A stretch of DNA of 64,000 nucleotides from Streptomyces sp. NBC_00234 (GTDB lineage Bacteria > Actinomycetota > Actinomycetes > Streptomycetales > Streptomycetaceae): positions 6,944,001-7,008,000 of the forward strand of contig NZ_CP108101.1 in assembly GCF_036195325.1 (NCBI RefSeq), read 5' to 3'. The notes beneath the pieces were generated by a model. It ran no database searches. It was given only the letters and a program-made list of their open reading frames with translations, and was not told the origin of the DNA. Shown one piece after another: positions 35,166 to 42,441 of the stretch. Positions within the stretch are counted from its first letter, which is position 1. Every line of letters begins with the position of its first letter. The position numbers and the translations under genes were made by a program.

Positions 35166-36412
35166 TCACTCTCGCCGTCCGGCTGAAGAACATCGCCTTC
35201 CTGCTCACCGCCGTACTCGTCCTCGGCTATCTCGGAGTGCGCTACGCGGACCTCGGCCACTACGTCGGCCTGCGCGGCTACTACACCGTCACGGTCCAGC
35301 TCCCGCAGACCGGCGGCCTGTACACCCACTCCAACGTGACCTACCGCGGAGTGTCCGTCGGCCGGGTCGGGCCGATCGAGCTCACCGACGACGGTGTCGA
35401 GGCGGAACTGCGCATCGAGAACGACGCACCGCCCATCCCGGACAGCCTGGAAGCCGTCGTCGCCAACCTCTCGGCGGTCGGCGAGCAGTACGTCGACCTC
35501 CGGCCCACCCGCAGCGACGGCCCGTTCCTCGGCAACGGCTCGGTCATCGACCAGGCCGACACCACGATCCCCGCGCCGCCCACCGACGTCCTCACCAGCG
35601 TCAACGACCTGGCGAGCTCCGTCGACCTGGAGAACCTGCGCACGGTCGTCGACGAGTTCGGCACCGCGTTCAACGGCCGCGGCGACGACCTCCAGGTGCT
35701 CCTGGACACCGGGAGCGAGTTCGTCCGGGCCGCGGACGAGGCCCTGCCGGTCACGACGAAGCTGATGACCGACGGCGAGACCGTCCTGCGCACGCAGGCC
35801 GAGGAGGGCGAAGCGCTGAAGGGCTTCGCCTCGGGGGCCAGGGAACTCGCCGCCGAACTCAAGGGCTCCGACACCGATCTGCGCAGGCTGATCGCCGCCG
35901 CCCCCGATGCCGCCGGACAGATCAGTGTCCTGCTGCGCGATCTCGACCCGAACTTCGGAGTGGTCGTCGCCAACCTCCTGACCACCTCAGAGGTGGCCGT
36001 CACCCGCCAGCGCGGCCTGGAGGAACTCCTCGTGAAACTCCCCGCGGTCGTCGCGGCGGGGGCCAGCGCCGTCGACGAGGACGGGGCCAGGTTCGGCATG
36101 TCCGTCACCTTCTTCGAGCCGCTTCCCTGCACCGCCGGATACGGCGGCACGACCTACCGCAACGGGCTCGTCACCAAGCCCGCCGCGGCCAACACCAAGG
36201 CACGCTGCACCTCGTCGCCCGGCACCGGCATCAACGTCCGCGGCAGCGCGAACGCCCCGAAGGGCGGACCGGTGCCCGCGCCGGCCGAGCCGGGATCGCT
36301 GCTCCTGGGGGCCGGAACGGGGAGCCCGCTGCCCGGAGCACTCGGGGCCGCAGCCACCCGGCCCGGGGCCGACGGCATGGCCGGCCTGCTGGGGCTCGGA
36401 GGCGGCCGGTGA
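35162..36412 (+). CDS. mceF: MceF family protein
   Basis: 416 residues, sixth Mce subunit. Anchor IAFLLTAVLVLGYLGVRYAD, Mce domain YTVTVQLPQTGGLYTHSNVT and YRGVSVGRVGPIELTDDGVE, then LEAVVANLSAVGEQYVDLRP. Helical rod with LEELLVKLPAVVAAGASAVD and a Gly/Ala/Pro tail ending GGGR. Its TGA overlaps the GTG of the first Mce-associated gene, so the accessory genes are in the same operon. Confidence 0.95.
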   Translation: MITLAVRLKNIAFLLTAVLVLGYLGVRYADLGHYVGLRGYYTVTVQLPQTGGLYTHSNVTYRGVSVGRVGPIELTDDGVEAELRIENDAPPIPDSLEAVVANLSAVGEQYVDLRPTRSDGPFLGNGSVIDQADTTIPAPPTDVLTSVNDLASSVDLENLRTVVDEFGTAFNGRGDDLQVLLDTGSEFVRAADEALPVTTKLMTDGETVLRTQAEEGEALKGFASGARELAAELKGSDTDLRRLIAAAPDAAGQISVLLRDLDPNFGVVVANLLTTSEVAVTRQRGLEELLVKLPAVVAAGASAVDEDGARFGMSVTFFEPLPCTAGYGGTTYRNGLVTKPAAANTKARCTSSPGTGINVRGSANAPKGGPVPAPAEPGSLLLGAGTGSPLPGALGAAATRPGADGMAGLLGLGGGR

Positions 36413-36930
36413 TCCCGCGTACGAGGAACCCCGCCGGCTGGGCCGTCCTGCTCGCCGCCGTACTGGCCTGCGCACTCGGCGGCTGGTCCTACGCCCAGGC
36501 CCGCGGCGACGACACCCTCGCGTACGCGAAGGCCCGCGACGCCGCACTGGCCGACGGGAAGCGCCACATCGCCCGGCTCAACAGCCTGGACGGCAGCGAC
36601 GCCGCGAGCGTGCGGAGTGGGCTGACGTCCTGGCTCGACTCCTCGACCGGCCCGCTCCACGAGCAGCTGAAGCGGACCCGGAGCAAGGACGCGGGCGAGC
36701 TGACGAAGTCCGGTGCCACGGCCCACGGGAAGGTCACCGACGCGGCGCTCACCGCCCTGGACGAGCGGACCGGGACGGCGGCGCTGATCGCGACCGTCGA
36801 CGTCGAGGTCAGCCCGCGCACCGGAAAGGGCGGGACCGAGCGCAAACGCTTCGAGGCCACGCTCGCCCGGACCGGGGACGGCTGGAAGGTCAGGGCGCTG
36901 ACCGCGATCCCGGTCGGGGGCGGCGCATGA
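36409..36930 (+). CDS. Mce-associated protein (Mas), module copy 1, type A
   Basis: 173 residues from a GTG overlapping the mceF stop. One N-terminal membrane helix (PAGWAVLLAAVLACALGGWS), then an extracytoplasmic domain with AYAKARDAALADGKRHIARL, SWLDSSTGPLHEQLKRTR and DERTGTAALIATVDVEV: the Mas fold (NTF2/VirB8-like), thought to stabilise the Mce complex. It is a paralogue of the 37637 gene (shared TRNP, AYAxARDxxLAxG, SxWxDSxTGxLHxQL). ATGA overlap with the next gene. Confidence 0.9.
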   Translation: MIPRTRNPAGWAVLLAAVLACALGGWSYAQARGDDTLAYAKARDAALADGKRHIARLNSLDGSDAASVRSGLTSWLDSSTGPLHEQLKRTRSKDAGELTKSGATAHGKVTDAALTALDERTGTAALIATVDVEVSPRTGKGGTERKRFEATLARTGDGWKVRALTAIPVGGGA

Positions 36931-37562
36931 GCGAGAAGGCGGGGACGGCGACAGTGCACACCGGAGTGGACACCGAGGACGCCGAGGAGACCGAGGCGGT
37001 ACGGGCCGTCACACCGGCCGACGCCGACGGGGACGAGCAGGAGGATGCGGCGCCACGGCCCCGCCGGCACTGGCCCCGGGTCCTCGGCACGGTGCTGACG
37101 CTCGCACTTCTCGTCGCGGGCGGCGCGCTCTTCGTCGAGGGGCAGCGGCTGAGGGACACCCCCGCCACGTCGAACCGTGCGCTGACGGACACGGAGGCGA
37201 CCACCGAGGTCGCGGGGGACGTCAGCAACGCGCTCGCCGCCGTGTTCTCGTACAGCCCCCGGGCCACCGCCGCCACCAAGGCTTCGGCGAAGGAGGTCCT
37301 GGCGGGGAAGGCGCTCAAGCAGTACGCCGCACTGTTCGGCCAGGTCGAGAAGCAGGCCGCCGACCAGCAGCTGACGCTCACCACCCAGGTGGTACGCGCG
37401 GGGGTGACCCGGCTGACCGGCAGCAGCGCCGAGCTCCTCGTCTTCCTCGACCAGGTCTACGAACGCCGGGGCAAGGCGCCCACCACGGCCGCCGCGCAGC
37501 TCTCGGTCTCGGCCGAACTCCGGGACGGGCGCTGGTACATCGTCGACATCACCTCCCGGTAG
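36927..37562 (+). CDS. Mce-associated protein (Mas), module copy 1, type B
   Basis: 211 residues: about 50 acidic, disordered cytoplasmic residues, a membrane helix (VLGTVLTLALLVAGGALFVE) and a Mas domain (NALAAVFSYSPRATAATKAS, ASQQLTLTTQVV-like segment, DGRWYIVDITSR). It is a paralogue of the 38209 gene; both have LRxxP, xNxALTD, AVFSY and LLVFxDQ. It shares a four-base overlap with the type A gene. Confidence 0.9.
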   Translation: MSEKAGTATVHTGVDTEDAEETEAVRAVTPADADGDEQEDAAPRPRRHWPRVLGTVLTLALLVAGGALFVEGQRLRDTPATSNRALTDTEATTEVAGDVSNALAAVFSYSPRATAATKASAKEVLAGKALKQYAALFGQVEKQAADQQLTLTTQVVRAGVTRLTGSSAELLVFLDQVYERRGKAPTTAAAQLSVSAELRDGRWYIVDITSR

Positions 37563-37636
37563 CGGGCCCGGGACCCCGCACACGCACGGCACGCGACTCG
37601 GAACGGACCAGATCCGCAGGCAGGGGAGAGACAGCA

Positions 37637-38167
37637 ATGGCACGGGTACGGACGACGCGCAATCCGCTGGTGGCGGCGGCGATCGTGCTGACGGTCGCGG
37701 CGGCAGGCGCGGCAGGCTGGGGCGGTCTGTCCCGGTACGACGCGGCACACGACGACTCGGCGGCGTACGCGCAGGCCCGGGACGACGTACTGGCCGCGGG
37801 CGAGCAGGCCGTGCAGAACATGAACACCCTCGACCACCAGAAGGTGGAACAGGGTCTGGACAGCTGGGAGGACTCCACCACGGGGGATCTGCACCAGCAA
37901 CTCGTCGAGGGACGGGACGCGTTCGTGAAACAGATCGAGTCGGCGAAGACGGTCAGCACGGCCAAGGTCCTGTCGGGCGCGGTGACCGAACTCGACGACC
38001 GCTCGGGCCGGGCCGCGGTCATGGTTGCGCTGCGGGTCACGGTGACCGCACCGAAGGGCGAGCCCGCAGTGAAGGAGAGCAGGATGCTCGGGCAGCTCAC
38101 CCGGACGTCCGGCGGGTGGAAGCTCAGCGCCCTCGGCCAGGCGCCCGTCGGCAACACGGCCGGCTGA
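37637..38167 (+). CDS. Mce-associated protein (Mas), module copy 2, type A
   Basis: 176 residues, GGGGAGAG ahead of the ATG. The membrane helix (VAAAIVLTVAAAGAAGWGGL) and the Mas domain AYAQARDDVLAAGEQAVQNM, SWEDSTTGDLHQQL, DDRSGRAAVMVALRVTV parallel the 36409 gene along the full length. Separated from the first module by 74 bases, the only gap of note in the operon. Confidence 0.9.
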   Translation: MARVRTTRNPLVAAAIVLTVAAAGAAGWGGLSRYDAAHDDSAAYAQARDDVLAAGEQAVQNMNTLDHQKVEQGLDSWEDSTTGDLHQQLVEGRDAFVKQIESAKTVSTAKVLSGAVTELDDRSGRAAVMVALRVTVTAPKGEPAVKESRMLGQLTRTSGGWKLSALGQAPVGNTAG

Positions 38168-38208
38168 CGCACCCGACTCCCCGCCCCGTCACCGAGAGGA
38201 CCCCGGAC

Positions 38209-38946
38209 ATGTCGACGACACGTCACCTCGTCAACCGTCAGCGCCGCCTGGCCACCGCGGCAGCGGAACGCACCGCCACGACCGCCACCGCGCCGCCGCG
38301 CGGCCCCGGCCGGTCCGAGGAGCCCGACCGGCCGAGTAAGCAGGTGGAACCGGAGGACACCGGGGCCACCGCCGACGCCGGGGAGGAGGACGAAACCCCA
38401 CCCGATCCCCTGCCGAAGCGCCGGCCCGCCGTGCCCCGCCTTCGGCTGCCTGCCGTCCTGTGCGCCCTCACCGTGCTCCTCGGATCCTTCGCCGCCTGGT
38501 CGTTCACCTCGGCCGACCGGCTGCGCGAGGACCCGTCCCGGCAGAACGCCGCACTCACCGACATCGGCCGGACCAGCGAGGTGAAGGGCCAGATCACCGA
38601 GGCGGTCGGCGCCGTGTTCTCGTACAACTACGCCGCGCCCGCCACAGCGGACCGGGCGGCGAAGAGGTACCTGGTCGGGAGGGCCGTCGGTCAGCACGAG
38701 CAGATGCTCGCCGACGTACGGGCGCAGGCACCCGAGCAGAAGCTCGTCCTCACCACGACCGTGACGGAGAGCGGCGTGGAGCTCCTCGACGGCGACCGCG
38801 CCCGGCTGCTGGTCTTCGCCGACCAGAGCAACACCCGTACCGGCAAGGCGGACGAGACGACGTACGCGGCGGCCATGTTCGCCGTGGACGCCGTGCGCCG
38901 CGGGGACAACTGGCGGATCTCCGCCATCGATACGTTCACACAGTGA
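38209..38946 (+). CDS. Mce-associated protein (Mas), module copy 2, type B
   Basis: 245 residues with GAGAGGA before the ATG. A long charged N-terminus (residues 1-80, rich in Pro, Glu, Asp), then a membrane helix (LCALTVLLGSFAAWSFTSAD) and the type B Mas domain with EAVGAVFSYNYAAPATADRA and NWRISAIDTFTQ. Paralogue of the 36927 product with a longer cytoplasmic tail. Last mce-type gene before the lytic transglycosylase. Confidence 0.9.
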   Translation: MSTTRHLVNRQRRLATAAAERTATTATAPPRGPGRSEEPDRPSKQVEPEDTGATADAGEEDETPPDPLPKRRPAVPRLRLPAVLCALTVLLGSFAAWSFTSADRLREDPSRQNAALTDIGRTSEVKGQITEAVGAVFSYNYAAPATADRAAKRYLVGRAVGQHEQMLADVRAQAPEQKLVLTTTVTESGVELLDGDRARLLVFADQSNTRTGKADETTYAAAMFAVDAVRRGDNWRISAIDTFTQ

Positions 38947-38968
38947 TCCGGGGGAGAGGAGAGCACGC

Positions 38969-40213
38969 ATGAGAATCAACGGCACGATGCGCCGCGGACT
39001 CAACCGTACGGCCACCGCCGTCGCCGCGATGGCCGCGCTCACCGCGTCCCAGGCACCAGGGTTCGCAGGCTCGCCGCCGAACGAGAAGGCGGCGGCGGCC
39101 CAGGACGACGTGATCTGGACCGAGGTGCCCAACGACGACTCGTACCACACGGAGTTACCACCGCTGAAGACGCCCGAGCCGCCCGCCCGCGGCGGGAAGC
39201 CGGGGCCCGTGGCCGCCCGGACCCATACGGAGGCGGGCATCCCGGCGACGGTCCTCGCCGCCTACCGCAAGGCGGAGGGCGCACTCGGACGCAGCGACCC
39301 CGGATGCAACCTGCCGTGGCAACTGCTCGCGGCGATCGGCAAGGTGGAGTCCGGGCAGGCGAGCGGAGGCCGGGTGGACTCCGGTGGCACCACCCTCGGC
39401 CGCATCCTGGGACCGGTCCTCAACGGCGTGGGGTTCGCGAACATCAGCGACACCGACGACGGCGCCTACGACGGCGACGCGCAGTACGACCGGGCCGTCG
39501 GACCGATGCAGTTCATCCCCTCCACTTGGGCGCACTGGGGGAGGGACGGAAACGCCGACGGGCGCCGCGACCCCAACAACATCTACGACGCCGCCCTCGC
39601 GGCGGGGCACTACCTCTGCGCCGGGACACGGAACCTGAACACGCAGGGCGATCTGGACCGGGCGATCCTGAGCTACAACCACTCGGACACCTATCTGCGC
39701 ACCGTGCTGTCCTGGCTGGAGTTCTACCGCCAGGGCACCCACCCGGTCGCCGACGGCAGGGGCGTCATCCCGCAGAGCCCCGGCGCGGGCGGTCCGTCCG
39801 AACCCAAGGCCCCGGTGGGCGGCCCCGGCAGCCCCGGAAAGTCCACGGCTCCCGGGAAGGAGGGCGGCGGCATCGTTATCGGACCGCAGCCCACCAGCCC
39901 GCCACCGTCTCCCACGCCCCCCGGCCCCAGCAGACCGACGAGCCCGAGCCCCGACCCGTCGGAGACCGGCCCCACGGATCCGGGCCCGAGCCCCGACCCG
40001 ACGGACACCGGCACCCCGGGGCCCGACCCCACGCCGACCGATCCGACGACGCCGCCGACCACACCGCCGACGTCCCCCGACCCGGACCCGAGCACCAGTG
40101 ACCCCGGCTGTCCCACGGACTCGCCGTCCCCGGACCCGACCGACACCACGGCCCCCGGGACCGCCACCGAGACGCCCGACCCGTGCGCGGGCACGGCCAC
40201 GTCAGGCGCCTGA
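38969..40213 (+). CDS. Secreted lytic transglycosylase with a TTA codon
   Basis: 414 residues. Signal peptide about 1-34 (TAVAAMAALTASQAPGFAGS), then an SLT_2 (MltB-like) domain: WQLLAAIGKVESGQ with the catalytic-type glutamate, RAVGPMQFIPSTWAHWGRDG and NIYDAALAAGHYLCAGTRNL. A 130-residue Pro/Ser/Thr/Asp tail follows, with repeated PDPT and PSPDP words, likely a cell-wall spacer. Codon 63 (39155-39157) is TTA, so translation should depend on bldA. It lies 22 bases after the last Mas gene, so it may be the last gene of the mce operon, opening peptidoglycan for the Mce needle. Overlaps the ligase gene tail by 12 bases. Confidence 0.9.
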   Translation: MRINGTMRRGLNRTATAVAAMAALTASQAPGFAGSPPNEKAAAAQDDVIWTEVPNDDSYHTELPPLKTPEPPARGGKPGPVAARTHTEAGIPATVLAAYRKAEGALGRSDPGCNLPWQLLAAIGKVESGQASGGRVDSGGTTLGRILGPVLNGVGFANISDTDDGAYDGDAQYDRAVGPMQFIPSTWAHWGRDGNADGRRDPNNIYDAALAAGHYLCAGTRNLNTQGDLDRAILSYNHSDTYLRTVLSWLEFYRQGTHPVADGRGVIPQSPGAGGPSEPKAPVGGPGSPGKSTAPGKEGGGIVIGPQPTSPPPSPTPPGPSRPTSPSPDPSETGPTDPGPSPDPTDTGTPGPDPTPTDPTTPPTTPPTSPDPDPSTSDPGCPTDSPSPDPTDTTAPGTATETPDPCAGTATSGA

Positions 40214-41260
40214 CAGGACCTCGGACAGGTCGTACCGCACCACTTCCTCCAGCTGCGCGTACGTGCAGCCGGAGGGAGCGCGGTCCGGCCGCCACCGGCG
40301 GAACTGGGTGGTGTGCCGGAACCGGTCGCCCTCCATGTGGTCGTAGGCCACCTCGCAGACCCGCTCCGGACGCAGCGCCACCCACGACTGGTCCTTCTTT
40401 CCCGACCAGCGGCTCGGCGTGCCCGGCAGCCTGGCCCCCTCGTGCGCCGCCGCGTCCTCCCAGGCCGCCCACGGATGGCCGTCGACGCCGCGCAGCGGCT
40501 CCAGCTCCTCCGCGAGCTCCGCGCGCCGCTGCATCGAGAAGGCGGCGCAGGCCCCGACGTGCTGGAGGACGCCCGCGGAGTCGTACAGACCCAGCAGCAG
40601 GGAGCCGACGACCGCACCGCTCTTGTGGACCCGGTAGCCCGCCACCACGCAGTCGGCGGTCCGCTCGTGCTTGATCTTGAACATGGTGCGGGTGTCCGGC
40701 CGGTAGGGCAGATCGAGCGGCTTCGCGACGACCCCGTCGAGCCCGGCGCCCTCGAAGTGCTCGAACCACTCCTGGGCGGTGGCGAGGTCGGTGGTGGCGG
40801 GAGCGAGATGGACGGGCGCCGAAGCGCCCGAGAGCGCCGCCTCCAGGACCGCCCGCCGCTCGGACAGCGGGGTGGTGAGCAGCGACGCGTCGTCCACCGC
40901 GAGGACGTCGAAGGCGACGAAGGCGGACGGGGTCTGCTCGGACAGCATCCGCACCCGCGAGTCGGCGGGGTGGATGCGCTCGCTGAGCCGGTCGAAGTCG
41001 AGCCGTCCGTCGTGGATGACGACGATCTCCCCGTCGATCACACAGCGGGGCGGCAGATTCTCCCGCAGGGCGAGGACCAGCTCGGGGAAGTAGCGGGTGA
41101 GCGGCTTGCCGGTGCGGCTGCCGATCACCACCTCGTCGCCGTCGCGGTGCACGATCGCCCGGAAGCCGTCCCACTTGGCCTCGTACTGCATTCCGGGCGG
41201 AATCGTGGACACGGACTTGGCGAGCATCGGTTTCACGGGCGGCATCACCGGAAGGTCCAT
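40202..41260 (-). CDS. ATP-dependent DNA ligase (LigC/LigD-ligase type)
   Basis: 352 residues. Nucleotidyltransferase motif I YEAKWDGFR with the adenylated lysine (about K29), then IDGEIVVIHDGRLDFDRLSE, FVAFDVLAVDD, GLDGVVAKPLDLPYRPDTRT, FKIKHERTADCVV and a C-terminal OB-fold. This is the stand-alone ligase of bacterial non-homologous end joining or base repair. Divergent from the polymerase at 41338, which completes the set; no Ku gene is in view. A -10-like AACAAT seven bases before the ATG suggests a leaderless transcript. Confidence 0.93.
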   Translation of the reverse strand: MDLPVMPPVKPMLAKSVSTIPPGMQYEAKWDGFRAIVHRDGDEVVIGSRTGKPLTRYFPELVLALRENLPPRCVIDGEIVVIHDGRLDFDRLSERIHPADSRVRMLSEQTPSAFVAFDVLAVDDASLLTTPLSERRAVLEAALSGASAPVHLAPATTDLATAQEWFEHFEGAGLDGVVAKPLDLPYRPDTRTMFKIKHERTADCVVAGYRVHKSGAVVGSLLLGLYDSAGVLQHVGACAAFSMQRRAELAEELEPLRGVDGHPWAAWEDAAAHEGARLPGTPSRWSGKKDQSWVALRPERVCEVAYDHMEGDRFRHTTQFRRWRPDRAPSGCTYAQLEEVVRYDLSEVLSGA

Positions 41261-41267
41261 GTGCCCG

Positions 41268-41273
41268 ATTGTT
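41268..41273 (-). promoter_or_regulatory. -10 box of a leaderless promoter for the DNA ligase
   Basis: AACAAT (minus strand) seven bases before the ATG at 41260, with no Shine-Dalgarno sequence. Confidence 0.4.
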
Positions 41274-41324
41274 GCCCATACCTCCCCGGGCGTCTCCCGA
41301 TATGCGGCATAGGTGAGCCCGGCC

Positions 41325-41330
41325 TACGGT
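41325..41330 (+). promoter_or_regulatory. -10 box of a leaderless promoter for the LigD-type polymerase
   Basis: TACGGT seven bases before the ATG at 41338, with no Shine-Dalgarno sequence. Confidence 0.4.
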
Positions 41331-41337
41331 GGCCGAC

Positions 41338-42360
41338 ATGGGAGCAGCGGTGGAGCTGGACGCAGGCGGACGGCCGGTACGGCTGTCCAACCCCGACAAG
41401 GTCTACTTTCCGGACAAGGGCTATACGAAGCGGGACGTGGCCGAGTACTTCCTGGCAGTGGGCGGCGGCATCACCCGCGCGCTCCGCGACCGGCCGACCA
41501 CCCTTCAGCGCTTCGTGGACGGCGTCGAGGGCGACTTCTTCTACCAGAAGCGGGCGCCGAAGAACCTCCCCGACTGGATTCCCACCGCCCGGATCGCCTT
41601 CCCCAGCGGGCGCCCCGCCGACGAGATCTCTCCCACCGAGGTCGCCGCCGTCCTCTGGGCGGCCAACCTCGGCACCCTGACCTTCCACCCCTGGCCCGTA
41701 CGCGCCACCGACACCGACCGGCCCGACGAACTGCGCATCGACCTCGACCCGCAGCCCGGCACCGACTACGCGGACGCGGTCACCGCCGCCCACGAACTGC
41801 GCTCCGTCCTGGACGACCACGGGCTGCGCGGCTGGCCGAAGACCTCCGGCGGGCGCGGCATCCATGTCTTCGTGCCGATCGAACCCCGCTGGACCTTCAC
41901 CGAGGTCCGCCGCGCCACCATCGCCGCCGGCCGGGAACTGGAACGGCGCATGCCGGACCGTGTCACCACCGCCTGGTGGAAGGAGGAGCGCGGGAGGCGC
42001 ATCTTCGTCGACTTCAACCAGACGGCCCGCGACCGCACGATCGCCTCCGCCTACTCGGTACGCCCCTTCCCGCACGCGCCGGTGTCCGCGCCGCTGCGCT
42101 GGGAGGAGATCGACGACGTCACACCCCGCGACTTCGACATCAGGAGCATGCCCCCGCGGTACGCGGAACTGGGCGACGTCCACGCCGACATGGACGACCA
42201 CGCCTTCGGCCTGGAGAAACTGCTGGAGCTCGCCGACCGGGACGAGCGGGACCGGGGCCTCGGCGACATGCCGTACCCGCCGGAGTACCCCAAGATGCCC
42301 GGCGAGCCCAAGCGCGTCCAGCCCAGCCGCGCCAGGCACGACGAGGGCGACGGCGCGTAG
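41338..42360 (+). CDS. LigD-type primase/polymerase domain protein (PolDom)
   Basis: 340 residues from the ATG at 41338; a GTG at 41329 would add three residues. The archaeo-eukaryotic primase fold of LigD polymerases is visible: LSNPDKVYFPDKGYTKRDVA, the paired aspartates in ELRIDLDPQPGTDY, GGRGIHVFVPI, and DFNQTARDRTIASAYSVRPF. It fills gaps and adds nucleotides, often ribonucleotides, at breaks. Divergent from the ligase, in keeping with a split ligase/polymerase end-joining pair. Confidence 0.93.
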   Translation: MGAAVELDAGGRPVRLSNPDKVYFPDKGYTKRDVAEYFLAVGGGITRALRDRPTTLQRFVDGVEGDFFYQKRAPKNLPDWIPTARIAFPSGRPADEISPTEVAAVLWAANLGTLTFHPWPVRATDTDRPDELRIDLDPQPGTDYADAVTAAHELRSVLDDHGLRGWPKTSGGRGIHVFVPIEPRWTFTEVRRATIAAGRELERRMPDRVTTAWWKEERGRRIFVDFNQTARDRTIASAYSVRPFPHAPVSAPLRWEEIDDVTPRDFDIRSMPPRYAELGDVHADMDDHAFGLEKLLELADRDERDRGLGDMPYPPEYPKMPGEPKRVQPSRARHDEGDGA

Positions 42361-42380
42361 GGCTTCGGCGTCCGCGGCAC

Positions 42381-42424
42381 GGAGGCCGTGGTCCCCATGC
42401 CCGAGCACGGGGACCACGGCCTCC
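42381..42424. terminator. Bidirectional 16-bp hairpin terminator
   Basis: GGAGGCCGTGGTCCCC (42381-42396) pairs perfectly with 42409-42424, loop 12. It sits between the convergent polymerase and DUF1080 genes. Confidence 0.85.
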
Positions 42425-42441
42425 TGACGCGGTGTCGCGGG

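Noticed and set aside
38969..40213. Pro-rich tail of the transglycosylase as a repeat element
   Set aside because: It is a degenerate PDPT/PSPDP linker in a coding frame, not a DNA repeat of mobile origin.
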